Assembly: GCA_029204225.1 (NCBI GenBank) | Contig: CM055095.1 | Location: 16,644,870-16,708,869, forward strand | DNA: 64,000 nt | Source: Diphasiastrum complanatum | Taxonomy: Eukaryota > Streptophyta > Lycopodiopsida > Lycopodiales > Lycopodiaceae | Reading direction: 5' to 3' | In this document: positions 44,001-54,501 of the stretch, one piece after another | Layout of the letters: every line of letters begins with the position of its first letter | Position numbering within the stretch: the first letter of the stretch is position 1 | Position numbers and translations under genes: made by a program | Notes under the pieces: generated by a model | The model's input: the letters and a program-made list of their open reading frames with translations, nothing else | Told to the model about the DNA's origin: nothing | Databases searched by the model: none

Positions 44001-44679
44001 AATTCAAATCCATCGAGACAGAGCGAGACGGCTGATTTACATCACTCAACAAAGGTATCTTCATAATACCCTTATCAGATATAATCTGATCAATTGTAAA
44101 GAAGCTCACTCACCGATGGATCCAGGCCTGCGATTGTCGAAGGACCAATGTCCTCAAACCAAGTAGGAAAAGGAGCGAATGAGACAGTATCCATATCAAT
44201 TGATGCTTGAATCTCTCATGTATGCAATGGTTTCTACAAGACCTGACATCGCTTTTGCAGTTAGCTCACTAAGCCAATTCATGGCTAATCCTGGCATCAC
44301 CCATTGGAAGGCTCTTATTCGAGTCATGAGATACATTCCAGCTACAACGGACCTATGCATCTGCTATGGGGAAGTCGACAATGACAATCTCCATCAGCTC
44401 AGTGGATATTCAGATGCGAGTGGGGAGGAGATGTAGATACTCGTAAATCCACATCCGGATTTACGTTCTTCAACGGCGGTCCTATCTCTTGGAACAGTCG
44501 CAAGCACACCTCTATTGCTCTTTCCTCCACAGAAGCACGACAGAGAGGTAAGCTTGACGTAATGTCGAACTCAAGACATGACGGCAGATGTATTTACGAA
44601 GGCATTGAGCATTGATGCACACAGCAGAATTTGTGCATCGCTTAGTCTGAAGATCAAGGCATTTATGGATCCAGATTAA
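41064..44679 (+). pseudogene. Decayed Ty1/copia element lacking its 5' LTR
   Basis: Coding order is preserved but broken by many stops and frameshifts. There is a zinc-knuckle relic (KDGHLSKECQNK, about 41208), then the pre-integrase region (SSVLHVPNLSTNLLSVSRI, 41950). Integrase pieces follow (DIVHTDICGPM, 42370; SDNGGEYISTEF, 42580; NGLAERKNRT), then RT (KARLVARGFSQIPNIDY, 43480; LDVQTAYLNGVIEEDIY; YVDDTLLFSN, 43880) and RNase H scraps (SGYSDASGE, 44400; SLSSTEA-like remains near 44530). It is Copia of a different lineage from the intact copy. It lies in GBP intron 2, antisense to the gene. Confidence 0.9.
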
Positions 44680-44707
44680 GGGGGGGGGGGGGGGGGGGGG
44701 GGGGGGG
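44680..44707 (+). promoter_or_regulatory. Polypurine tract expanded to 28 consecutive G
   Basis: The usual Copia tract (ATTAAGGGGG) here becomes an uninterrupted run of 28 G directly before the LTR's TG. It could be a slippage product in vivo, or in sequencing or assembly. Confidence 0.8.
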
Positions 44708-45322
44708 TGTTGGATTTATTCCTCTACTCTCCTATCCCATGTTAATCTAGTTCCATTCACTTCGCTGCAGAAATACACTTGTTTCCTAACAGTCTCCAGA
44801 AATACAAAGAAATCGATGACAATGTTCTGTCGACTCAGCCGACATCGACTATTTGTCGGACACCAACTATTCGTCCGACATCGACTATTCGTCCTACATC
44901 GACTATTCGTCGGACGTCGACTATTAATCTGTCACTTGTAGCATGGTTCTAAGGCCCCGGTCGCAAGGTCCCAGAAGAACATCACTTGCGCCCTGTGGCG
45001 GTGGTTCTGAGGAGCCCACAAGATCCCGCAAGAACATCACTTGCGGCCTGTAGCGATGGTTCTAAGGAGACCACAAGATTCCACAAGAACATCACTTGCG
45101 GCCTGTAGCGATGGTTCTAAGGAGACCACAAGGTCCCGCAAGAACATCACTTGCGGTAAAGGGAGCGATGCCACAGTCTTCACGTTCGACTACTCTCACA
45201 ACTGCAACTGTCTGACTGTCTGCTCTTCTGCTTCCGCATCGTAAACGTATTTTTGTGCATGCCTGTGTGATCAGAGTGGCCGCAGTGTATGACGCTGAGG
45301 GAAACAGGATCACAGATCCTAC
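44708..45322 (+). repeat. 3' LTR of the decayed Copia, with two internal arrays
   Basis: Begins TGTTGGATT after the G tract. An end at ATCCTACA (45322) is proposed because it nearly mirrors the start. Within it are five copies of an 18-bp unit (GACATCGACTATTCGTCC, 44841-44925) and about four copies of a 55-58-bp unit containing AAGAACATCACTTGCGG (44943-45156). There is no 5' LTR to confirm the limits. Confidence 0.65.
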
Positions 45323-45384
45323 AAATCATGTGGTTCGCCCAAATTTCCCCGACAAAATGAGCATGCTTCAATGTTTGAGGGTAC

Positions 45385-46146
45385 CTTTCGAATCGCCTTT
45401 TCGAACCGTGTTTGAATCGAGTTTGAATTGGGAAAGAATCGACTTCTCCAGGTTCGAACCGGCGAATCGATTTTAGGGTTTTTTTTTTTAAACATTAATG
45501 TCACAACATACATATTACATATTACATATGTCATATTCCAATGTACCATGTGCATGGTTATTTAGTGGCAAATTAGCAAATTTTCAATGATTCGAATTTC
45601 ACGAAAATGACAAAACACACACACACACACACATTTGTCAAACACACACACAAACACACACAAAAACACACACCCACACACATTGTCAAACATTTAACAC
45701 ACACACACACATTTGTCAACAGTCACACACACTGAACACACACTGAACAGCCACACGTGACACACACAATTCCACCCCTCTCACACAACTCCACCCCTCT
45801 CTCTCTCTCTCTCTCTCTCGGATTTCTCTCCAGACTCACGGATCTATATTCTGTCCAGTGTCTCGGATCTCTCTCTCTCTCAGGCGCGGAAATCTGGGAA
45901 GCTTCAGGGCCCAGGGGGAGGTAACGAGCAGGCTGCAGGAGGTCGCAAGGAGCAGGAGCAGGAGGTCGCGAGGAGCAGGAGTCGTGAGGAGCAGTCGCGA
46001 GGAGCAGGAGCAGGAGGTCGCGAGGAGCAGGAGGCCGCGAGGAGGCGACGAGTTTTTTTTTTTTTTTTTTTAAACCGTTCGAACAGTCAATAAACGGTTC
46101 GAACCGGACCTTTTCGAAAAGGTCTTTCGAATCGCGATTCGACACA
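45385..46146. repeat. Large palindromic-word element C (TTCGAA/GATTCG)
   Basis: About 760 bp. The left arm (45385-45475) and right arm (46069-46146) are built from TTCGAACC, TTCGAATCG and AATCGCGATTCG words in both orientations, each with a T-run at its inner side. Between them are (CA)n-rich sequence (45612-45735), (CT)n (about 45797-45820) and a GC-rich stretch (45896-46047) of repeated AGGAGCAGGAGGTCGCG words. The open frames in the middle are composition artefacts. Confidence 0.7.
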
Positions 46147-47058
46147 ACTATGGCATGTTTCATGGGCCAAAGCATTCAATAGATTGTGGTCAACACAAAG
46201 GTCAAAAAATCCTTAAATCACCTATTTAGGATCCATAAATCATGAACAATGTGAAATTGGAATAGGATTTTGGCAATGCAGCAAATACAGTCCTATTAGT
46301 CACAAGGGGGTCCTTTGACCCTTTTTTGGGACCTTGATAAATAAAAAGTTTGAAAATTTGGCATTTCAAACTCGTTCATTCAAACATGTTTGAGAAAACA
46401 ATCAAAAGCATTTGAATGCTACTATGCTTCAACCTTACAAGCACATTAAGAACCCTTTAATATATCAACAAAGGCATTTATCCATGAAGAAGGACAAATC
46501 TCTTACAGCATTCCCAGTATGACAAACCTCTATAATCCGCATAAAACACCAAGGATTGTCCATTTCTATGCTAACAAACAGGAGGAAAACTAGTGGTTGA
46601 ATCCAACCTTTTGGAGGTTTTCAATCTAGATGCTTATAAATTTATGTGTCTAATGTATGTGATAGTCCATGGACCACACTAAAACAACTTGATTATTAGA
46701 TGCTAACTCTATTGTGTGACCTGTCGAATGAGGAAGACCAAAATATTTTGAGAAATAATAAATCCTGAAAAGACCTTAAATTAAAGCTTAGCACTGTTTC
46801 TCGTATTACAACCAAAGATGGAGGTTTACCAAAGTCTAGCCTAGTAACCACATATTTGGAAATACGATTCAAGGCTGCAAAAAAAGTTAACTTAGATATT
46901 TTATCAAACAGGCCGGCTGCAAATACAACCCCTTACTCGAGCAAACTGATGCTTTCCAAACACATTATATTCTTTGTTTGTTCTGTTCTATTACCAAGTC
47001 AAACTCTCAATTTCGGCAAATAGAGAACATAATGCTAGTGAAAATCTGGAAAACTTAC
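46147..47058. other. GBP intron 2, unrecognised part near exon 2
   Basis: AT-rich sequence ending at the donor of exon 2. Nothing recognisable. Confidence 0.5.
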
Positions 47059-47161
47059 AGAGACAATTGCAACTGGAGTCATGACATTTGAGAATATGTC
47101 CAATCCTGTCTTTGCCAACATCAATTTTGTGTGCCCTGAATCGGGCTCTACTACAGGAAAC
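47059..47161 (-). CDS. GBP gene exon 2 (residues 51-85)
   Basis: 103 nt with acceptor TTGGATGCAG and donor GTAAGT. It encodes FPVVEPDSGHTKLMLAKTGL then DIFSNVMTPVAIVS, matching the 'FP.VEPD.GH.KL......L..I....TPIA..' segment that precedes the P-loop in plant GBPs. It completes an Ala codon from exon 1. Confidence 0.95.
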
Positions 47162-47699
47162 CTGCATCCAAAGTATCATGATGAATGAGTCCTCTTGGAA
47201 GTTTTGACAGCCGAAACTTACAATCACTGGTGAGTGAGCATAATTCACTGCAGAAATTCTAGAACTACTCAAGCTAGTTCTCGCCATACAACTAAGAGTT
47301 TCAGAAAGGTGCAAGAAACTGGTAAGAACAATAGAAAGAAAAACCGCTATTGTTCCATCTCAAACATGAAAACCAAAAACCTTCATGCTACATTCATCCA
47401 CGGAAGTGTTGGAACGATGCCGCGACTTTTGTATATCTTGCCAAAAATTAAAGATTGGGGAGGCACGACAGGTTTACTGATTTTCACTTTTTAGAAATAT
47501 CTTGAGATTCAAACTCGAACTAGCTCCCCTTTTAACACTTGGTCAAGCTGGATCGCTTGCCCTCGGAGATTATGTGACGATAGACGACATAGGACAATAA
47601 CTTTGGATATCGCTTACTGAATCACGAATACATGCCTAGTGTGTGCATGTTAGGTCTTGCGATGAATTCAGTTTCTAATCTTGAAAATTGAAGGCTTAC

Positions 47700-47851
47700 G
47701 CTCGATGACGATAGCCAGAAGATGGATTTTCTTGATCTGCAGCTTCATTTTCGGCGAACAGCCGAGGTGCTCCCAAATTTGCAAGAAAAAACACAATAAT
47801 CGCTACGTACAACAGCAACGCTGATCCACCCTGGTAACACCTTCCCGACAT
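47700..47851 (-). CDS. GBP gene exon 1 with start codon and signal sequence
   Basis: 152 nt from ATG (47851-47849) to donor GTAAGC. It encodes MSGRCYQGGSALLLYVAIIV, then FFLANLGAPRLFAENEAAD and a short polar stretch. The hydrophobic run at about residues 10-32 is a likely signal peptide or signal anchor, as in plant GBP relatives that enter the secretory pathway. This ATG is chosen because it opens the frame in phase with exon 2 and immediately precedes the hydrophobic segment. An upstream in-frame start was not found. Confidence 0.85.
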
Positions 47852-48250
47852 GTTAAAGCAGCCAGGAAAATTCTCACTTACAAGACAGTTGCTTGCCCTT
47901 ACGGAGGAATGTTTAGAAACGTATACGCCGTTCTTCTTGATAAGAAAATTATGTCGATAAGGATCTAAACGTTGGAATACATGTTCCTAGATCAACTACG
48001 CAGCGAGATTGATATTCCAATGCCAGCTACTTAAGCTTTCTAGAGATCTTGAAATTCGCCAGTTTCTAATTGCAGATGAACTTCTTCCGAGTACACTTTA
48101 GGCGCTGCGAGAAGCAGCTCGGAAGTGATTTTCAGTTTTTGCCAGGCCTCTATGAAAATGAGAGCCTCTGCGGCAAATAAGTATTGGACATCAAAGTTGT
48201 TTCGAGCCTAATGTTGTGGATCGAAACAATTGGTATTTTTTTACTGAAAG
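47852..48250 (-). promoter_or_regulatory. Probable 5' leader/promoter region of the GBP gene
   Basis: Sequence upstream of the start codon with no long frame. Further up, 48284-48356 holds a 39-bp tandem duplication containing AATATAATATG/AATATAGTATG on the minus strand, a possible TATA-like region. The transcription start cannot be fixed. Confidence 0.35.
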
Positions 48251-48283
48251 ATAAATGACATATAACTGACCAGACAACATATT

Positions 48284-48356
48284 AGTAATTTGACAACATA
48301 CTATATTTTCCCAGCGACATCTAGTAATTTGACAACATATTATATTTTTCCAGCGT
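48284..48356. repeat. 39-bp tandem duplication upstream of the GBP gene
   Basis: AGTAATTTGACAACATA.TATATTTT.CCAGCG occurs twice with a 39-bp period. Confidence 0.75.
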
Positions 48357-49842
48357 TTAGAATCGAGCCGCTTCCTGCTAAAGTTTTACTTTTTTATATT
48401 CCCGCATTTGCAAATATACACACGGAAATCGTGAATGAATAATCTCTGCAGAACTATGAAGCAATGCAGCTTAGATATGGTGTTGCTTGATCTTCTTCTC
48501 TATCGCGGAGAGGTTATTGAGGTTCAGCGCTTTTATGCATATCAGATACTTGTGCAATTATGAAAAAATATTGCAGCTGGTAATCTGAATGGATATCAGG
48601 CTCGATGCAAATGTTTCTCAAATGCAAATGTTTCTCAAAAGTAAGAAGTATTGAAATCTCCACAGACACAAAAATGAATAAAAAAGAGGCAGTTATACTA
48701 AAACCACATAAACAAATAGCCATCAGTAACTTGCGATGTGGTAAGTCATAAACAGCAAGGCAAAGCCAAGCGGCCACCAGTGACTTGCAACGAGTTAAGT
48801 AATGAACAACAAGTAAATGCCAAGCAGGCAGGACTGTGCTGCTTAATTTAAATCCTGTTACACACAAAGTGTAAGGTCGCACATCTTTTTGCGCATATTC
48901 TGAAGCAAAACATAAATTGCAATCCAAGGCTTCCATAACATTGTACTCCCGATACTGTACATAAAGTTGCGAATAAACTAATTGAAGGAAGAACATGGAG
49001 AATCGAGATGGGGGAGACAGCGTAGAGAGAGAGAGAGACTCAGAGAGAGTGTCTGTGGTAACCTCGGTTTCGTCGAAACAGCTGCTAAATTGATGTAGTA
49101 ACCGTGGTTTGAATCTGGTATCTCCACGTCTTCGAACTTTCTTGCACGTTGGCCTATTAAAAGTGTGTCAAAACTTCCAACTTCTTCTTAATCATTTCTT
49201 ATCAAAAACACAATGTAGGGTGAGAACATCCACTATCTACATAAATTGGATAGATCAATTGGGGCGGGGTGGGGCTTGGCCTCCACGGTGCTTGGGTTTG
49301 TTCTTGGGAAGAAAATTTTATCGCTGAGTAAGATTGGCTGAAAAAAATTTAGCCATTTTGTAGACACAATTGGCCTATAAAGCCTACATATGGGGGGGGG
49401 GGCACGGAGGGAGGTCGCCCTCCAAGGCCCATTCCGTCGGGGAAGGGCCTTCTGTCGAGGGCAGCAACCCAAGGCGGAAGGCTCTTCCCACGGTGGAACG
49501 GCCCAGGCGGCAGACCTTCCTTGACGTGAAAACTTATTTTTACTTTTTTTTTAACCTTTTTTTGTTGTAAATTTTTTTTGCATTCGCCTTCTGCATCCCG
49601 GAAGGTGCATGTAAAAAGAAAAATTTTAAAAACAAGGGACCCGCACAAATTCCGTTGTGGAGGCACCTCCTTTTTTTAATGAAAAAGGAAAATAAGATTT
49701 TACGTAAATGGAATGTTTTTTCTTTCCACATTGAAGTTTGAGTTATGAGATTTTAAAATTCAATCTTTCACTATTTTAGCAGCTATATTCACTATTTTGC
49801 AATTTGAGATTGGAATGGAGGACTTAAAGACAATACTCATAA
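48357..49842. other. Unrecognised sequence between the GBP gene and an L1 copy
   Basis: Holds short open frames only, a (GA)n tract at about 49027-49042, and a GC-rich foldback-like stretch (49377-49520) with repeated GAAGGCTCTTCC/GGGAAGGGCC words. The 160-codon minus-strand frame at 48996-48514 starts near the GA tract and resembles nothing known to me. It is not called as a gene. Confidence 0.4.
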
Positions 49843-51650
49843 TTTTTTTTTTTTGAAAGCTTAATTTTACTATTAGATATTGACAAATGTACAAAAAACC
49901 AGACAGCGGCTTCCGTGGCCAAAAACTACTGTAGCTTACAAACTGTCAGAAGCCCAAAAGGCAGGCACTCCACGCAGGGTAGCAGTCTGAAAAACAACTT
50001 TAAGTAGAATGTAAAAAGTACATAGCTAGCCGAATACAAGCCGTGGCAGACAAGGAGGGGGCTTCCCCCTCAAAAACTTGAAGATTCTTGGCTGTCCAAA
50101 TCCTCCACAAAGCCGCTAGTTTGCATACATGCCAAAGGGTAAGAGCAGAAGAATCTGTCAGAATGGAATCCCCCAGCAAGATAGTAGTCATGTCCAGAGG
50201 AAAAGTGAGGCCCCACTGCGAGAAAATGTGGCTCAACTCCAACCAAATATGTCGATGACAGTGAAGGAATAAGTGCTCCACCGTTTCTTCAGTCAGCTGG
50301 CAGAGTGGACAAAGGTGATCATCAAGGAAAGGCCACTTGGACAGCAAAGGAAGGGATTTGGTAAGATAGGCGAGGTACTGTAGCTTCCCGGCAGAGATCG
50401 AGCAGTATGGAGGCGGGAGCGCCAGGTAGGCGGAGAGTCGGAGGTCGACCAAAGCTGGTTCAGGTAATCCGGGAAAAGAGAGGGAAACTGACGACGATGC
50501 AGGGAAGAATAAGAGAAGAGGGAGGGGGAAAGGGGCGGGTTCCAACCGGAAAGGTCCGCGGGCAAGACACGAGAAATGTGAAGCGGGATGGCACAAAAAG
50601 CAGCCAAGAAAAGCAACCTACTCTCTGATAAAGAGAGGGTAGAGGAGGGAAGGACTTGGCAAGGAGGGATATGGACCAACTGAGCAAGGGAAGAAAGGCC
50701 TTTAGTGGCTAAGGAAACAGAAAGGCGAGGGTAAGAGCGGAAAAGGGGCTGTGCGTTTGGAGGAAAAAGAGAAGAGGTCCAGATAGATTCAAAGGAAGGG
50801 AGAGTGGAGGCATCTCCCCAGGAGAAGAAGGATCGAAGGAGAAGCAAAAGACGGGCCAGGTTAGTCAGAACAAAAGAACCTTTGAGCTTAAAGGAACGGC
50901 CAAAGGCCAGTATACCCGCAAGAGTGGGGGCAGGTTGTAGCAGAACCGGAACTGTCACCGAAGAAGCCACAAAAGAAAGGAGGAGAGCATGCCAATGCTG
51001 AGAAGGGAGAGCAAGGATCGAGAGTCTACGGAGGACCAGAGAACGATTCTTGATAGTAGGGTCGGGAATGCCAAGGCCACCATCACCAGTAGGGGCCGTG
51101 CACACAGACCAGGGAAGAAGAGGATGCTTCCCTGCCCAGAGAAAGCGGCGAAGGGCCTTAGCAAGAGAATCATGCAAGGCTCGGGTGGCAACGAAAAGGG
51201 AAGAGAAAAAGACCGGCAGAGCATAGAGGATATGGTGGACAATTAAAACCCGGGAAGGAAAGGACATAAAACGAGGAGGGTCCCAGTTGGCTAACTTATC
51301 AGAAAAGGAACGAAGGAACCACTGAGTGCGTTGGGAAGGAGACAAATGAATACCAAAAGGAATACCCAAAAGGCGGGTGACTGTACCATGGGGGACAATG
51401 TGAAGCCCGAGAGCTGAGACCCAAGTGGGCACAGAGTTGTGAATAACATGGAGTTCAGACTTCCGAGTGTTAAGAAGAGAGGAAGAACAGTAACAAAACT
51501 CTTGAAAGAGAGACAACATACGAAGGACATGCGGTTCAGAGAGGAGGGAGAGAAGGGTAAGGCCATGGCCTTAGGCAAGATCTTATAGGAGGTATTTAAC
51601 ATGGTGAGTGGACGAAAATCCGAGCGCCATAGTAAACTTTTAAAAAAAAA
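49843..51650 (-). pseudogene. L1-type LINE, 5'-truncated with RT core deleted
   Basis: On the minus strand it starts with the RT motif DFRPLTMLNTSYKILPKAMA (near 51600), then skips the catalytic core. The reading continues over 400 codons with the post-RT region: VTRLLGIPFGIHLS, WDPPRFMSFPSRVLIVHHIL, ALRRFLWAG and GGLGIPDPTIKNRSLVLRRL. It ends in the zf-RVT domain (CPLCQLTEETVEHLFLHC, near 50270), ALWRIWTAKN, and a poly(A) tail (12 T on the plus strand, 49843-49854). At least one frameshift lies near 50300. Its A-tail contrasts with the (TC)n tails of the other LINE family here. Confidence 0.88.
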
Positions 51651-51654
51651 GGCT

Positions 51655-51852
51655 CGGCTTTCGTGTGGATAATTATCCACACGTGGATTATCCATGCGAA
51701 ATTCTTTTTATCCACGCGAAATCCAGAGAGCTGGGGCCGTGGATACCGCGTGGATAAATTTTTTTTATATCCACACGGTATCCACGCAAATAAGTTTTTA
51801 AATTTTGCGTGGATTATCCACACGTGGATAATCCATGCAAATTTTTCTGACA
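51655..51852. repeat. Palindromic-word element D (GTGGATAATCCAC)
   Basis: About 200 bp in which GTGGATAATTATCCACAC, CGTGGATTATCCA, GTGGATACCGCGTGGAT and their complements recur at least nine times. Similar arms at both ends (..CACACGTGGATTATCCATGC.. and ..CACACGTGGATAATCCATGC..) flank a T-rich centre. It sits at the truncated end of the L1 copy. Confidence 0.75.
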
Positions 51853-51924
51853 AACAAAAAAACATTTGGCCCAAACCAAAATGTGGTTCGTTCCTAAATT
51901 AGATATCGACGTTCTTTTTTCTAT

Positions 51925-52497
51925 TGTGTGTGAGAGAGAGAGAGAGAAAAAGAGAATATAGATGAGAGTGAGGATGACACTCAGAAATCGTCCTCGGTGT
52001 CCACGATTTGTTAATGATGGTTATGAATTTCGAGGCAACGTTCTGAGGGCCCACGAATTCTTGTAAGTGATTTTTTTATGCCAAAAGAGAAAAAATGTCT
52101 GACAGTGCAAAAATGTGTCTGATTAGAATTCGCGGAGATAACAGAGAAATCATGAGGATCAATTTGAGCTCCAACGAATTGTTTGCAAATTCTGATAGTG
52201 GATATTTGATGAAAAAAACTATTTTTTTTTTTTTAAAAAAAATTTGTCTCTAAGACAAAATTCGCGAAGGCCAAAAATGAATCGTGCACTGTCAAAAAGG
52301 GGTCAGGCGAATTCTATCTGAGATGTTGTGAAAAAAATTTCTTCTGAAACTAATGACTCTTGTGGTTTTCTCAGAGAAAACTTTCGGTATACCAGATCTG
52401 ATAGTATCTTGATGGTTTGAACAAGAAAGCACAGCAAAAATGTTGTTGAAATGGCATGCAGACAAAAAAGGAAGAAAAACAGTAGGAAAGAAAACAA
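51925..52497. other. Probable 3' UTR/LTR remnant of the minus-strand gypsy
   Basis: No coding sequence. (GA)n occurs at about 51928-51946, and the word CGAATT/AATTCG occurs at least six times between 52022 and 52320. Position downstream of integrase on the minus strand suggests 3' UTR and LTR, but no matching second LTR was found. Confidence 0.35.
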
Positions 52498-53651
52498 CTA
52501 AGATATATCAAGATAAAAATAGGGTTCATTGTACTTTCTCAGTCGGCTCTCATTGACCATAGTGTCGAGGATATCGCCTTGAAGGGTTTGGAGCTGTACA
52601 TATCCAGAGCCAAAGATTTTTTTAATGACGTAAGGTCTTTGGCCAGAAAATTTCAGTTTGCCTTTGAAGGTTTGGCCTGGTATAGCAGGACCTTATCTCC
52701 AACCTAGAAATCTCTAAGTTTCAATGATCGATCATGCCATGCTTGTTGTTGTCGTTTGTGGACTTGTTGAGCATGGATGCTGATCCTTCGTGTTTCACAA
52801 AGTTGCTCCAGATGGAATAACCTGTTTGCTAGATTCTGATGAGTATCAAGCTCAAGGTTATAGGCTACTCGAAGGGAGGGGATATGGAATTCCACAAGCA
52901 TAACGGCTTCTTGGCCATATGTGTGCTGGAAAGGGGTTAAGCCTGTAGCTCGCTATGGGGTGGTGCGATAAGCCCGGAGAGCAACATGGAGTTTGAGTTC
53001 CCAATCAGATCGGCTAGATTCGACGGTTTTGGTGAGAATTCCACATAGGATTTTATTGGTGGATTCTGCCTGGCCATTGCAGCGTGGATAGTATGGGGAA
53101 CTTTTGCGATGTACCACATAATATTTGGAAAGAAGATATGCTATGACAGAGTTAAGAAAATGTGTACCCCTATCACTAATAAGCACTAGAGGACATCTGA
53201 ACCGAACTATAACCTGTTCATAGAGAAATTTGACGGTAGAACGAGCGTCAGCATTGCGAACAGCTCTTGCTTCAGCCCATTTGGTGCAATAGTCCGTATC
53301 TACTATGATGTAACGAGATAGTGTGTGTCGAGCAGCAGGACTAATAGGTCCGACATAATCAATTCCCCATTTCTGGAAAGCTTGATCAGTGGTTACGGGG
53401 TGTAAAGGCATGTAGTCTATTTTTTGAAAGTGTTTTGTGCGTTGGCAGACATCACAAGCCTTAGTGTAATTGTGCGTATCCTTGAAGAGTGTTGGCCACC
53501 AAAAACCGGCCAAGAGGATTTTCTTAGCAGTTGTTTCAGAATAGAAATGGCCGGCACCAATACCTTCATGAGTGAGGGAAATTACAGAGGGTATTTCTCC
53601 TTCAATTAGACATCGTCGGATAATTCCATTGCTTGTAGAGTTGTCCTGCAA
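52498..53651 (-). pseudogene. Integrase of a non-chromodomain Ty3/gypsy element
   Basis: Minus strand. HHCC finger (HEGIGAGHF...CDVCQRTK), catalytic core with WGIDYVGPI, ISDRGTHFLN and CNGQAESTNK (the three acidic positions), then AYRTTP and a linker. An in-frame TAG interrupts RDF-VGDKVLLYQA (near 52700). The reading then goes on through KGKLKFSGQRPYVIKKIFG (GPF/Y-like) to MVNESRLRKYN and a stop at 52500-52498. There is no chromodomain. The type fits the Tat/Athila-like side of Ty3/gypsy (inference from the HEG..GHF.....KI...FWWPT..KD pattern). Confidence 0.85.
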
Positions 53652-54354
53652 TTAACGTATAAGGTTTAGTTTTGAGGACCAACGCATGTTGTTCAGGTTT
53701 AGAGAAGGAAGGATCCATCTGCCCTGAAGTTAAATATTCTGTAATTTCCTTAGCCCATACAAGTGTAGAGTCAACTTGGAAAAGGATTGCATCTAGTAAA
53801 TCATCGTTGACGCCTTGATCAGGGGTAGGAAGGTTAGGAATTCGGGATAGATGGTCTGCTAGAAAATGCTGAACTCCCTTACGAACCACGATCCTAAACT
53901 CAAATTCTCGCAGTAATAGGATCCATCTAGTAATATGGCCTGTGGTGCAAATCTTGTTGATGAGATACAATAGTGCTTGATGATCAGTGAAGAACACAAA
54001 GCCTTTTCCTAGAAGATAATGGCAAAAATTCTGAACCGCATATACCATTGCCAAGGCTTCGCATTCGGTAGTCGTATAATTGACTTCAGCAGGTATCAAT
54101 TGTCGACTAAGAAAACGGATTGGGTAGTCCTTTTTGAATTCTCCTGGTTGTGTGATAACTGCTCCAATGGCATACTTGGATGCATCGATATGCACATGGA
54201 ATTCTTTAGAATAATCAGGAGCCCGGAGGATGGGTGCATTGGTAAGGGCTTCTTTGAGTTGATTAAAGACAACGCGTTGTTCATCCGTCCATTTGGGAAC
54301 TACAACTACTTTTAGATTAAGCGTGCTTTGTTCGCAAAATCGAAAATAAAGCAC
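53602..54354 (-). pseudogene. RNase H region of the same gypsy element
   Basis: Minus strand, 250 open codons: PKWTDEQRVVFNQLKEALT, FHVHIDASKYAIGAVITQPG, NYTTTECEALAMVYAVQNF, FFTDHQALLYLINK and ADHLSRIPN. The visible acidic residues are retained. It overlaps integrase in a different frame, so a frameshift lies near 53650. Confidence 0.88.
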
Positions 54355-54501
54355 CGATAGTGGTTGGCGTGGCCAAGTATCGTACGCGGTTCCAATAGAT
54401 TTTGAATGATAAGGATCTTCTCAAGGTCAGTGGCAATGCCATTTCGTGAGATAATGTCCTAACACAATACCATGGGTTACCCAAATCTGGCATTTTTAGG
54501 A

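Larger units (their letters stand above)
7281..47851 (-). other. Guanylate-binding (GBP) family gene, 13 exons seen, C-terminus not found
   Basis: Whole-gene entry. Exons 47851-47700, 47161-47059, 37927-37858, 37701-37663, 37125-37008, 30906-30849, 9636-9572, 9381-9375, 9193-9133, 8189-8130, 7897-7878, 7741-7676 and 7448-7281 join to 987 nt (329 codons) without a stop, and every junction obeys GT/AG and phase. The product is a large GTPase of the plant GBP/atlastin-like family. It has an N-terminal hydrophobic segment (about residues 10-32), P-loop GPYRSGKS (88-95), RDTKTRGIWVW (116-126), DTEG (145-148), the GBP-type RD (221-222), and the start of the helical domain. Known relatives are about twice as long and end in membrane segments; those exons are not found. 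All transposons between 7281 and 47851 therefore lie in its introns. The product probably acts at the endoplasmic reticulum, by analogy. Confidence 0.88.

Noticed and set aside
44841-45156. CRISPR-like regular repeats
   Set aside because: Plant nuclear context, unit directly tandem without spacers, inside an LTR.
45440-45475. tRNA T-loop-like GGTTCGAACC
   Set aside because: Part of the palindromic word array; no acceptor or anticodon stems could be drawn.
45723-46175. 150-codon minus-strand frame through GA/CT and GAGCAGGAGC repeats
   Set aside because: The translation is repeat-derived (Arg/Glu, Leu/Ala/Pro runs); low complexity explains the open frame.
48514-48996. 160-codon minus-strand frame upstream of the GBP gene
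   Set aside because: No domain, no clear promoter and odd composition; could be leader or chance.
49001-49090. Possible divergent first exon (MENRDGGDSVERERDSERV) on the plus strand
   Set aside because: Built mostly on a GA microsatellite and soon hits a stop; no downstream exon found.
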